From contig JBGAPK010000006.1 of the NCBI GenBank assembly GCA_044221315.1, positions 62,001 to 126,000 on the forward strand: a DNA stretch of 64,000 bases. The letters run 5' to 3'. Both the position numbers and the translations under genes were made by a program. The notes beneath the pieces were generated by a model, which saw only the letters and a program-made list of their open reading frames with translations, had not been told where the DNA came from and made no database searches. The first letter of the stretch is position 1. The number at the start of each line of letters is the position of its first letter. The DNA is from JAFEBO01 sp044221315. GTDB lineage: Bacteria; Planctomycetota; Phycisphaerae; Phycisphaerales; UBA1924. Positions 8,949-16,178 of this stretch are shown piece after piece.

Positions 8949-9959
8949 TCAAACCGAGGAAGCGGATGAGGCTGAATGGTTCTGCAGCCATTCCCACTGG
9001 CGGCGCAGCCCTTCTTCGAAGGTGGTCTTTGGCTGGTACCCGAGTTCTGCGCGGGAACGGGAGAGATCGGCCCAGGTGGCGACGACGTCGCCGGCCCGTT
9101 GGGCTGCGCGGACGATGCGCGGCGTCTTGCCGACCACTTTCGCAATAGAGGAGACCATCTCGTCGAGGGAGATCGGGTGGCTGTTGCCGAGGTTCCAGGT
9201 GCGGATGCCGCGTTGGGGGATGCGATCGAGGGCGGCGAGGATTCCGGCGACGGTGTCTTCGATGAAGGTGTAGTCGCGGCTGGTGGAGCCTTCGCCGAAG
9301 AGGGTGATCTCTTCGCCTTTGGCGATCTTGGACATGAAGAGTCGGATCGCGAGGTCGGGGCGCTGGCGCGGGCCGAAGACGGTGAAGAAGCGGAGGAGCG
9401 CGACGGGCTGCTTTGTCAGGTGGTGGTGGGTGTGAGCGATAAGTTCGCAGGCGCGCTTGGTGGCGGCGTAGGGGCTGATGGGGTGATCGACATCGTCGTC
9501 CTCGCGGAACGGGTGCGGCGCGACGCCGGGGGCGAGCGTGCCGTAGACGGAAGATGATGAGGCGATGACGATCCGATCGACCTTGAAGGCGGCGCACTGC
9601 TCGAGGAGAACGGACGTGCCGGTGACGTTGGCGTGCGCGTAGCCGGCGGGGTCGTCGATGCTGGGGCGGACGCCGGCCTTGGCGGCGAGGTGGATCAGCG
9701 AAGCGGGCCGCGCACGCTCGAAGAGCGATCGCATCGCGTCGCGGTCGGTGATGTCGGCGGCAACGAATTCGAACCTCGCGCTCGCCCGTTTGGCCGCGGA
9801 TTCGACCTCTCCGAGATTGGCGCGTTTGAGCGAGGGGTTGTAGAACGGATCGAAGTTGTCGATGCCGATGACGGCGCGCCCGGCGCGAAGAAGCGCTTCG
9901 GCGGTGTGGGAGGCGATGAAACCGGCGGCGCCGGTGAGAAGGACGGGGCGGTCATGCAC
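8949..9959 (-). CDS. NAD-dependent nucleotide-sugar epimerase (UDP-glucuronate 4-epimerase-like)
   Basis: 336 residues, full length for an extended SDR. The N-terminus has TGAAGFIASHTAEALL (NAD-binding GxxGxxG type), then the acidic DNFDPFYNP that typifies UDP-glucuronate and UDP-glucose 4-epimerases, HLAAKAGVRPSI, SSSSVYG and the catalytic YAATK. RFFTVFGPRQRPDLAI and GEGSTSRDYTFIEDT are the sugar-binding parts. It probably interconverts UDP-sugars for the polysaccharide genes next door. The start is GTG with AAAGG about 8 nt upstream; no in-frame ATG lies near it. A hairpin lies in the leader (10079-10102). It probably forms an operon with the zinc-ribbon gene. Confidence 0.87.
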   Translation of the reverse strand: MHDRPVLLTGAAGFIASHTAEALLRAGRAVIGIDNFDPFYNPSLKRANLGEVESAAKRASARFEFVAADITDRDAMRSLFERARPASLIHLAAKAGVRPSIDDPAGYAHANVTGTSVLLEQCAAFKVDRIVIASSSSVYGTLAPGVAPHPFREDDDVDHPISPYAATKRACELIAHTHHHLTKQPVALLRFFTVFGPRQRPDLAIRLFMSKIAKGEEITLFGEGSTSRDYTFIEDTVAGILAALDRIPQRGIRTWNLGNSHPISLDEMVSSIAKVVGKTPRIVRAAQRAGDVVATWADLSRSRAELGYQPKTTFEEGLRRQWEWLQNHSASSASSV

Positions 9960-10294
9960 GGGTCAACCTTTGGGGTGCGTGCGCGCCGGATCAACCGCGT
10001 GTGCCGCGGTGAGATCAACGGAGCGCGGTCGCGTCAAGTGATTTCCCGGAACTTCACCGATTCTCCACAATGAAGCAGGGCACTATCGCTAGACAGTGCC
10101 CCGCTGGAGGAGAGAGAGATCTGATTAGTATACAGATTTATCGGTCCACACCGCAAATCTGTTCGATTTCGGGGGTCCCGGAGCTGTGGAAAACTTGGAA
10201 AACGGTTTCAATTTGTTTCTTTGTTCGTACTGTGTTTGGAAATAAAAAGCCCGCTGGAAGGCGGGCTGGTTCAGAGTTGGGTTGTTTGGTTGCG
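9960..10294. other. Gene-free region with a leader hairpin and an AT-rich patch
   Basis: The space between the epimerase start and the 3' end of the Spy-like gene. It holds the terminator of the latter (separate entry) and a 7-bp stem, GGGCACT (10079-10085) with AGTGCCC (10096-10102), which would form in the epimerase leader RNA. An AT-rich patch near 10115-10160 contains TATACT on the minus strand (10131 to 10126) with TTGCGG upstream at a 19-nt spacing, a possible but weak promoter for the epimerase. No gene is seen. Confidence 0.5.
10241..10267 (-). terminator. Rho-independent terminator of the Spy-like gene
   Basis: On the minus strand, stem GCCCGC / GCGGGC (10266-10261 with 10254-10249) followed by TTTTTATTT. 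It lies about 30 nt past the stop codon of the gene that starts at 11431. Confidence 0.82.
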
Positions 10295-11431
10295 TTAATT
10301 GTTGTCGGGGGGCGGGGGCCGGCGGCGCGGCGGGTTGGGAGTTTCGCCGTTTTCGGCCGCGCGCTCGCGGAGCTTTTGGATCAGGAATCGGCGCTCTTCG
10401 GGGGTGAGGCTGTCCCATGTTTCCTTGAGGTCGGGCGGCAGCGCGTCGGGGCCGCGGGGCGGTCCCTTCTGCGCTCCGTCGGGTCCGCCCGGGCCGCGAC
10501 GATCGCCCTGGTCCGGTCCGCCCTGGCCGCGCGGGCCGTTCTGGGCGCGTTCACGGAATTTCTGCATAGCTTGCTGTCGCTCTTCGGGCGTCATGTTCGC
10601 AAGACGCTCCTTGAGTTTCGGCGGCAGGTTGTCGGGATTGAAGCGTCCTTCGCCGGGGGGCGGGAGTTTGCCGTCGGCGCGAGCCTTCTCAAGTTTCCGA
10701 TGGACTTCGTTCTTGGCGCGCTCGGACATGCCGCGCTCGGCCATTTCCTTCTTGATTGATTCGAGACGTTCCTGCACGATGGGCTTCTGCTCGTCGGTAA
10801 GGACGGCGAAGACCTTGGCCTGCGCGTCCTTGGGGCTCGGGGCTTGGGCGCGGAGTTCCTCGAATTTCTGGCGGGCGGCGCCGTCCTGCGGCGGGGGTGG
10901 AAGCGGCGGGCGATCGGCGTTGTTCATTTCCGGCGCGTTGTCGCCCGGCTTGGCGTCGGGGTTGCCGGCGGGCTTTCCGTCCGGTCCGGGGCGCGGTCCG
11001 CGACCGGGGCGGCCGCGATCGCCGAACTGGCCGCGCATCGCCTCGAAGTCGGCCTTGTGCTGCTCGCGGAAATCGCGCATCGACTGCTCGAACTGCTTGT
11101 TAATCTCGCGGATCTTCTGCTGCTGCTCGTCGGTGAGTCGCAGATTCTCGGGCGTGCTCTCGTCGCGGAGGGCGCCGACGGCACGCATGAATTCCATCTG
11201 CGGGATCGGCCTGTCGGCGAGGCGCTGCTTGGCGTCGCCTCCCTGGCCGTCGCCGAAGGGGCGGCGCATGCCGGGGACGCCGCCGTCCCTGACCTGCGGA
11301 CCCTTGAGAACGGGGTCGGCCTGATCGGACTGCGCGAGTGCGGCCGGCGCGCCGGAGAGCAGGACGAGGGCGGCGACCGGAAAGAGTGTGCTGTTCAAGA
11401 TGCCGACCCAACCACGATTGACGTTGGACAT
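10295..11431 (-). CDS. Secreted Pro/Gln/Arg-rich protein with Spy/CpxP-like helical motifs
   Basis: 378 residues. The ATG is preceded by a near-perfect GGAGG and opens a signal peptide ending ALAQS. After a Gly/Asp-rich linker comes LRLTDEQQQKIREINKQFEQ and a long charged helix, the pattern of Spy/CpxP periplasmic chaperones. Related units recur: LTDEQKPIVQERLESIKKE, MTPEERQQAMQKFRERA and LTPEERRFLIQKLRERA. Between them are disordered stretches rich in Gly, Pro, Asp and Arg. A role as a periplasmic or outer-surface helical binding protein is likely; chaperone activity is inference. It stands alone, divergent from mrp, and ends at a strong terminator. Confidence 0.75.
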   Translation of the reverse strand: MSNVNRGWVGILNSTLFPVAALVLLSGAPAALAQSDQADPVLKGPQVRDGGVPGMRRPFGDGQGGDAKQRLADRPIPQMEFMRAVGALRDESTPENLRLTDEQQQKIREINKQFEQSMRDFREQHKADFEAMRGQFGDRGRPGRGPRPGPDGKPAGNPDAKPGDNAPEMNNADRPPLPPPPQDGAARQKFEELRAQAPSPKDAQAKVFAVLTDEQKPIVQERLESIKKEMAERGMSERAKNEVHRKLEKARADGKLPPPGEGRFNPDNLPPKLKERLANMTPEERQQAMQKFRERAQNGPRGQGGPDQGDRRGPGGPDGAQKGPPRGPDALPPDLKETWDSLTPEERRFLIQKLRERAAENGETPNPPRRRPPPPDNN

Positions 11432-11625
11432 AACGCCTCCGAAAGAGAAAGACTGCTGATCCCTTACCCGCTGTATCAACGGGCGGGCGGGGGCGGCATT
11501 GCCGTGAAATGGGGAGTTGAGCCGCGAATCTGCTTGTTTTCAAAGCCGGAATTGCCGGAAATGCGGGCTGGAGGGGCGGGCGCGAATACTTCGGGGCCGG
11601 ATGACGTTTCGGGGCGTCCTGCCGC

Positions 11626-11668
11626 CCACCCCCAACCCCCTCCCTCTGGAAGGGGGCTTCTGAAGAGG
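11626..11668. repeat. Hairpin repeat, copy B, supplying the mrp ribosome site
   Basis: Runs of C (from 11629) and AGGGGG (11651-11656) around a short loop, with CCCAAC on the left and CTTCTGAAGAGG on the right. It matches the element at 7471-7510 in order and flanks. Its right end provides the GAGGAA that precedes the mrp start codon at 11674. Confidence 0.6.
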
Positions 11669-11673
11669 AATAC

Positions 11674-12891
11674 ATGTCGCTGACCAAGGACTTTGTGACG
11701 AGTTGTCTGACCGGAGTTCCGGACCCGGCGCGCGGGAAGGACCTGGTGAGTTCGGGAGCGCTGCGCGGGGTGAGCGCGTGCGATACGTACGCGTCGGTGA
11801 AGGTGAATCTGCCGCCGGAGGCGGGGCGGGCGGTGCAACAGCAGGTGGCGCAGATGGCCCACGCGGCGCTGGTGCGGATCGCGGAGCGCAACGGCGAGAA
11901 GGTGGATTCATTCATCGTGGAGTTCTTGGACGAGGGCGGCGCTGTCGCGCACACGGCGAAGTTCGGAGGGATGGTCTCGCCGGGCCCGGAGAAGAAGGCC
12001 GAGCCGGCGCAGGGTGAGGGTGGGCATGAGCCAATCGGCGGGTTGAAGAGATCGGGCGGGGCGCCGGGGACGCACGCGCTCCCGGGCGTGAAGAACATCA
12101 TCGCGGTGGGCGCGGGCAAGGGGGGCGTGGGCAAGAGCAGCATCGCGCTGAATCTGGCGGTCGGGCTGGCGCGCCGCGGGAAGGCGGTCGGGCTGCTCGA
12201 TGGAGATATTTACGGGCCGTCGATGCCGACGATGCTGGGGCTGCGCTCGCTGGAGCAGGCTGTGCTCAACGGGAAATTGCAGCCGTTCTTCGTGCACGGG
12301 GTGAAGGCGATCACGATCGGGAAGCTGGTGGAGGTGGACAAGCCCTTGATCTGGCGCGGGCCGATGGCGCACGGGGCGTTCAAGCAATTGGCGGAGCAGA
12401 CGGAGTGGGGCGAGTTGGACTACCTGATCATCGACCTGCCGCCGGGAACAGGCGACGTGGCGCTCACGATGGCGCAGTCGCTGAGCCTGGCGGGCGCGGT
12501 CGTGGTGTGCACGCCTCAGAAAGTGGCGCAGGACGATGCGGTTCGCGCGGCGGGGATGTTCCGGCAACTTGGGATCGAGGTGCTGGGCGTGGTGGAGAAC
12601 ATGAGCTATTTCGTGGGGGACGACGGGAAGGAGTACGACATCTTCGGTCGCGGGGGGGCGGAGAAGATGGCGCAGCGGCTGAACGCGCCGTTCCTCGGGT
12701 GTGTTCCGATCACCATGGCGTTAAGGGAGAACTCGGACTCGGGCGATCCGACAGCGAACTTCGAGGGCTCGAGCGATGCCGGACGGCGGCTCAAGGACGC
12801 GCTGGAGCAGTTGGTGACGAATCTGGAATCGCAGGCGGCGCTGGCCGCGGTTCGGAGCGGGAAGGCGAAGCCGGTCTTGACGATTTCGTGA
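11674..12891 (+). CDS. mrp: Mrp/NBP35-family ATPase, iron-sulfur cluster carrier
   Basis: 405 residues; ATG with GAGGAA 4 nt upstream. An N-terminal DUF59/MIP18-like domain (about 1-95) is followed by a Pro/Gly-rich linker and the deviant Walker A P-loop ATPase, AVGAGKGGVGKSSIALNLA near residue 148. Other motifs are LLDGDIYGPSMPTMLG, IDLPPGTGD and VVENMSYF. Mrp proteins carry and deliver Fe-S clusters as dimers. Many have a CxxC after ENMS; here the segment reads FVGDDGKEYDIFG with no Cys, which occurs in other Mrp groups but argues for another cluster ligand or a non-cluster role. It is convergent with gmk, 10 nt apart. Confidence 0.9.
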   Translation: MSLTKDFVTSCLTGVPDPARGKDLVSSGALRGVSACDTYASVKVNLPPEAGRAVQQQVAQMAHAALVRIAERNGEKVDSFIVEFLDEGGAVAHTAKFGGMVSPGPEKKAEPAQGEGGHEPIGGLKRSGGAPGTHALPGVKNIIAVGAGKGGVGKSSIALNLAVGLARRGKAVGLLDGDIYGPSMPTMLGLRSLEQAVLNGKLQPFFVHGVKAITIGKLVEVDKPLIWRGPMAHGAFKQLAEQTEWGELDYLIIDLPPGTGDVALTMAQSLSLAGAVVVCTPQKVAQDDAVRAAGMFRQLGIEVLGVVENMSYFVGDDGKEYDIFGRGGAEKMAQRLNAPFLGCVPITMALRENSDSGDPTANFEGSSDAGRRLKDALEQLVTNLESQAALAAVRSGKAKPVLTIS

Positions 12892-12901
12892 GCGGGATTG
12901 A

Positions 12902-13528
12902 TCAGCGCGTGTCGCCGCGGCGGCGTTCGCGCTCGAGGCCGATGGCCTTGATCGCCTTGCCGAGGGCTTCGTCGAGGTTCTCATTGACAAGGAAGAGGTC
13001 GTAGACGCCGGAGGAGCGGGCCTGGACGATCTCGTCCTTGGCCTGGGAGAATCGCTTCTGGATGGCGGCCTCGTCCTCGCGCCGGCGGTGGTGCAGGCGG
13101 TCGAGGAGTGTTTCTTCGCTGGGCGGCAGGACGAAGATGGCGAAAGCGTCGGGGATTTTCAGTTTGACATTGATCGCGCCGACGACGTCGATCTCGAGGA
13201 TGACGAGGCGGCCCCGCTTGAGCTGCTCGAAGACCCAGGCCTTTGGCGTGCCGTACTTCTTGCCGTAGACGCCGGCGGTCTCAAGGAATTCCTCGCGGGC
13301 CTTGGAGGCCTCGAATTCCTCGTCGCTGACGAAGTGGTAATCGACGCCCTCGACGTCGATGCCGGAGGACTTGCGGGTGGTCCAGGAGACGGAGAAGACG
13401 GCGTCGGGGATGGAGCGTTCTATGCCGCGGGTGATCGTGGTCTTGCCGACTCCGGAGGGGCCGGAGATGATGACGACCATGCCGTCGTCGGTGTCGGTGG
13501 GGAGGCGGTGTGAGGGGTGCGAGGACAT
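12902..13528 (-). CDS. gmk: Guanylate kinase
   Basis: 208 residues. It phosphorylates GMP to GDP with ATP in the cytoplasm. The P-loop GPSGVGKTT is at about residues 23-31, followed by SVSWTTRKSSGIDVEGVDYHFVS (the GMP-binding region, usually S.TTR.PR..E..G.DY.FVS), an EIDVVGA strand, FVLPPSEETLLDRLHHRR (lid) and DLFLVNENLDEAL. The common Pro-Arg after TTRK is replaced by Ser-Ser, a mild deviation. The first 16 residues are an extension relative to the shortest homologues. It follows pyrB by about 50 nt on the same strand, probably in one transcript. Confidence 0.93.
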   Translation of the reverse strand: MSSHPSHRLPTDTDDGMVVIISGPSGVGKTTITRGIERSIPDAVFSVSWTTRKSSGIDVEGVDYHFVSDEEFEASKAREEFLETAGVYGKKYGTPKAWVFEQLKRGRLVILEIDVVGAINVKLKIPDAFAIFVLPPSEETLLDRLHHRRREDEAAIQKRFSQAKDEIVQARSSGVYDLFLVNENLDEALGKAIKAIGLERERRRGDTR

Positions 13529-13578
13529 GGGGCGTCTTTGGTGAGCGGCGAGTTTACGCGCGCCGGGAGCGAGCGGAT

Positions 13579-14589
13579 TCAGGCCTGGGCGGCGCTTGCG
13601 CAGGCCTCGAGGACAGCCATGCGCACGCCGACGCCGACGGTCACCTGGCGAAGGATGACGCTGCGCGGGCCGTCGGCAACCTCGGGGTCGAGTTCGAGGC
13701 CGCGGTTGATGGGGCCGGGGTGCATGATGATGGCGTCTTTCTTCAGACGCGCGGCCCGAGTGCTGGTCATGCCGAAGAGCGCGCGGTACTCGCGGACCGA
13801 GGCTATGGCCGGGGAGTTCTTGTTTTCGCCCTCGCCCGGTGTGGGGGATTCGTGGCGCTCGAACTGAACGCGGAGCATCATGACGGCGTCGGCCTTTGGG
13901 GTCACGGCGTCGAAATCGTGGGTGACATGAACGCCGTGGCCGAGCGATTCGAGGCTCTTGGGCGCGAGGCCGGCGGGTCCGACGCAGATGACTTTGGCGC
14001 CGAGCGTGGTGAGGCCAGCGATGTTGGAACGGGCGACGCGCGAGGAAACGACATCGCCGACGATGGCGACCGTCAGGCCTGAGAGGTCGAAATCGGAAAG
14101 GCGACCCTTGGATTCGGCGAGGGTGTAGATATCGAGCAGGCCCTGGGTCGGGTGTTCGTGCTTGCCGTCGCCCGCGTTGACGACGGGGCAGGCGACGTGC
14201 TGGGCGATCAGCGCCGCGGCGCCGGCCTGGCGGGCGCGGATCACGAGCGCGTGCACGCCCATCGCCTCGACATTGCGGGCGGTGTCGATCAGTGTTTCAC
14301 CCTTGGTGACGCTGGAGAAGGCGCCGAGCAGATTGGAGACGTGGGCGCGAAGGCGGTGGGCGGCGTTGGTGAAACTGGTGCGGGTGCGGGTCGAGTCTTC
14401 GAAGAAGAGGTTGGCGATCGTCGTGCCGGCGAGGGGAGAGCCGGTGACGTCGGTCGTGACATCCACGTACTTGTGCGAGGCGTGGAGGAGGGCGCGGAGG
14501 CCCTCGGCCGGGAGGCCCTGGAGGCCGATCAGGTCTTTGTGCTTCCACGTCGGAGCAGATCGACGGCGCGGTTTGGCGGTGCCGGGCAT
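13579..14589 (-). CDS. pyrB: Aspartate carbamoyltransferase catalytic subunit
   Basis: 336 residues. It joins carbamoyl phosphate to aspartate, the first committed step of pyrimidine synthesis. Carbamoyl-phosphate motifs are present: FFEDSTRTRTSF near residues 62-73, EHPTQGLLD, and MHPGPINRGLEL near the C-terminus. The aspartate-side HVTHDFDAVTPKADAVMMLRVQFER is also normal. No pyrI or pyrC gene is in the window. The start is ATG; a GTG two codons upstream in frame is an alternative, and neither has a strong ribosome site. It lies between the lipoprotein gene and gmk on the same strand with gaps of about 50 nt, so all three may be co-transcribed. Confidence 0.94.
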   Translation of the reverse strand: MPGTAKPRRRSAPTWKHKDLIGLQGLPAEGLRALLHASHKYVDVTTDVTGSPLAGTTIANLFFEDSTRTRTSFTNAAHRLRAHVSNLLGAFSSVTKGETLIDTARNVEAMGVHALVIRARQAGAAALIAQHVACPVVNAGDGKHEHPTQGLLDIYTLAESKGRLSDFDLSGLTVAIVGDVVSSRVARSNIAGLTTLGAKVICVGPAGLAPKSLESLGHGVHVTHDFDAVTPKADAVMMLRVQFERHESPTPGEGENKNSPAIASVREYRALFGMTSTRAARLKKDAIIMHPGPINRGLELDPEVADGPRSVILRQVTVGVGVRMAVLEACASAAQA

Positions 14590-14642
14590 GGGCACATCGT
14601 ACCCGTGCGTGCGCAGTCCATTGAATGCGAACGCCCGGACGG

Positions 14643-15320
14643 TCAGTTCTTTGGCGATTCGCCGGCGTCGTTGTCGGGTGGAACGACCTGCTGGGCCGAG
14701 GGCTCGGGTTCCGGCGACGGCGCGGGGGCGGAGGGCGACTTCGCGGGCTCGGAGTGGCCGTGATCGATTTCGGCCCCGGGAATCTGGAGCGGCGGAGCGT
14801 CGAGCACGCCGATCTCGTATTCGCTGGAACCGGTGACGTGCCAGGGGTCCCAGCCGCCGGAGAGGCGGATCTCGACGCCTCGATCCACATACGCGCCGCC
14901 GGTGGTGCGCGGGAGTTCAAAGACTGGGCGGACCACGTCGATGCGGGCGCGGGTGCCGCGTAGCCAGATTCGGGCGATGTGATAGACGGGGAGGCGCTTC
15001 GCGTTCTCTTCGGAGACGGGCACAGCGCCGTGGCCGATGGCCTCGGCGACGGAGTCGTAGGTTGCGGCGGACGCACCTGCGGGGAGGTTGATCGCGAAGG
15101 CCTCGCTGCTCTGGGAGGGTGGCGGGTAGCGCAGGACGGTCCAGCGGAGCGCGGCGGTCATGGCACTGCGCATGTTGTGGTTGTTGACGTCCTTGACGGC
15201 GAAGTCGTCGCCGGTGATCGGCGGATAGTTGGCGTATTCGCGGGCGCACGAGGGGAGGAGTGCGGCGGGGATGATCGCGCCGGCGAGCAGGACGACATTG
15301 AGGGCAAAGCGGGTGTTCAT
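14643..15320 (-). CDS. Predicted lipoprotein of unknown function
   Basis: 225 residues. The ATG at MNTRFALNVV opens a lipoprotein signal with the lipobox ALLPSC near residue 25, so the mature protein is probably anchored in a membrane by a lipidated Cys. The rest has mixed alpha/beta character: a helical section (MRSAMTAALRWTVLRY), strands around RIWLRGTRARIDVVRPVF and WHVTGSSEYEIGVLDAPPL, and a disordered Pro/Ser/Glu-rich tail. No family is recognised. It is the first gene of the probable lipoprotein-pyrB-gmk run on the minus strand. Confidence 0.72.
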   Translation of the reverse strand: MNTRFALNVVLLAGAIIPAALLPSCAREYANYPPITGDDFAVKDVNNHNMRSAMTAALRWTVLRYPPPSQSSEAFAINLPAGASAATYDSVAEAIGHGAVPVSEENAKRLPVYHIARIWLRGTRARIDVVRPVFELPRTTGGAYVDRGVEIRLSGGWDPWHVTGSSEYEIGVLDAPPLQIPGAEIDHGHSEPAKSPSAPAPSPEPEPSAQQVVPPDNDAGESPKN

Positions 15321-15401
15321 GGGTCTACTTTCGGTCGGTTCGGGCTTGGGGGGCCAGCGGCCGGTGGGCAATAGTGCGGGGGCGGAGGAATCGGGTCAAG
15401 G

Positions 15402-16127
15402 GTGAATCGGGAATGGGTCGGACTGACGAATGATGGGAGCGTGGCACGCAGAATACACAGCCCGGGACGGAAGAGGGACGCGGGTCGGAAGGCCGATTCT
15501 CCTCGGCGGTTTGTCGTGGGCGTTTCCGGGGCGTCGGGCGCGTGGTACGCGCAGCGTCTGCTCGAGATTCTGCTCGGCGCGGGGCACGAAGTTCATCTGG
15601 TCGTCAGCGATTACGGGAAGCGACTGCTCTCCGATGAGTCTGGCGTGAGGTCGATCGATCTGGCGTCGCTTTGTCCGAAGCTCGCCGCGAGGTTGAGCGC
15701 GGCGGAGCGCTCCGAAGCGGAAAAGCGCCTGATCGTGCACCCGCACAAGGACGTCGGGGCGGTCATCGCCTCCGGGAGTTTTCTTCACGACGGGATGGTG
15801 GTGATCCCATGCTCCTCGGCGAGTCTTGGCGCGATGGCGAGCGGATCGGGGAGCAATTTGTTGTGCCGCGCCGCCATGGTGACGCTGAAGGAGCGGCGGC
15901 CCTTGATCGTGTGTCACCGGGAGATGCCGCTGAGTCTGATCGATATCCGGAACCTGGAGACGCTGGCGCTGGCGGGCGCGACGATCTGCTCGCCGAACCC
16001 GGGGTTTTATCTGCTGCCCAAGACGGTGGAAGAGATTGTGGACTTCACGGTGGGGAAGGTGCTGGACCTTCTGAAGGTGGAGCACGGGCTTAAGACGAGG
16101 TGGGAGAGCGGGGCGCAACGCGGGTAG
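15402..16127 (+). CDS. ubiX: UbiX-family flavin prenyltransferase
   Basis: 241 residues. UbiX attaches dimethylallyl phosphate to FMN to make the prenyl-FMN cofactor of UbiD-type decarboxylases. The family motifs are clear: VVGVSGASGAWYAQRLLE (phosphate and FMN binding), VIASGSFLHDGMVVIPCSSASLGAMASG split around the active loop, NLLCRAAMVTLKERRPLIV and CHREMPLSLIDIRNLETLALAGA. A non-conserved Arg/Lys-rich leader of about 35 residues precedes the fold, so the true start may be a GTG at 15441 rather than the GTG used here. No ubiD partner is in the window. It is divergent from the lipoprotein gene and convergent with dnaE. Confidence 0.9.
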   Translation: MNREWVGLTNDGSVARRIHSPGRKRDAGRKADSPRRFVVGVSGASGAWYAQRLLEILLGAGHEVHLVVSDYGKRLLSDESGVRSIDLASLCPKLAARLSAAERSEAEKRLIVHPHKDVGAVIASGSFLHDGMVVIPCSSASLGAMASGSGSNLLCRAAMVTLKERRPLIVCHREMPLSLIDIRNLETLALAGATICSPNPGFYLLPKTVEEIVDFTVGKVLDLLKVEHGLKTRWESGAQRG

Positions 16128-16178
16128 GCGGTAGCCGCGGATGAGGCCTCGCGGCTTGCGGCGCCCGAATGCGATGCG

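Noticed and set aside
10079..10102. GGGCACT/AGTGCCC hairpin as a terminator
   Set aside because: No T-run on either strand and no gene ends beside it; left as a possible leader structure.
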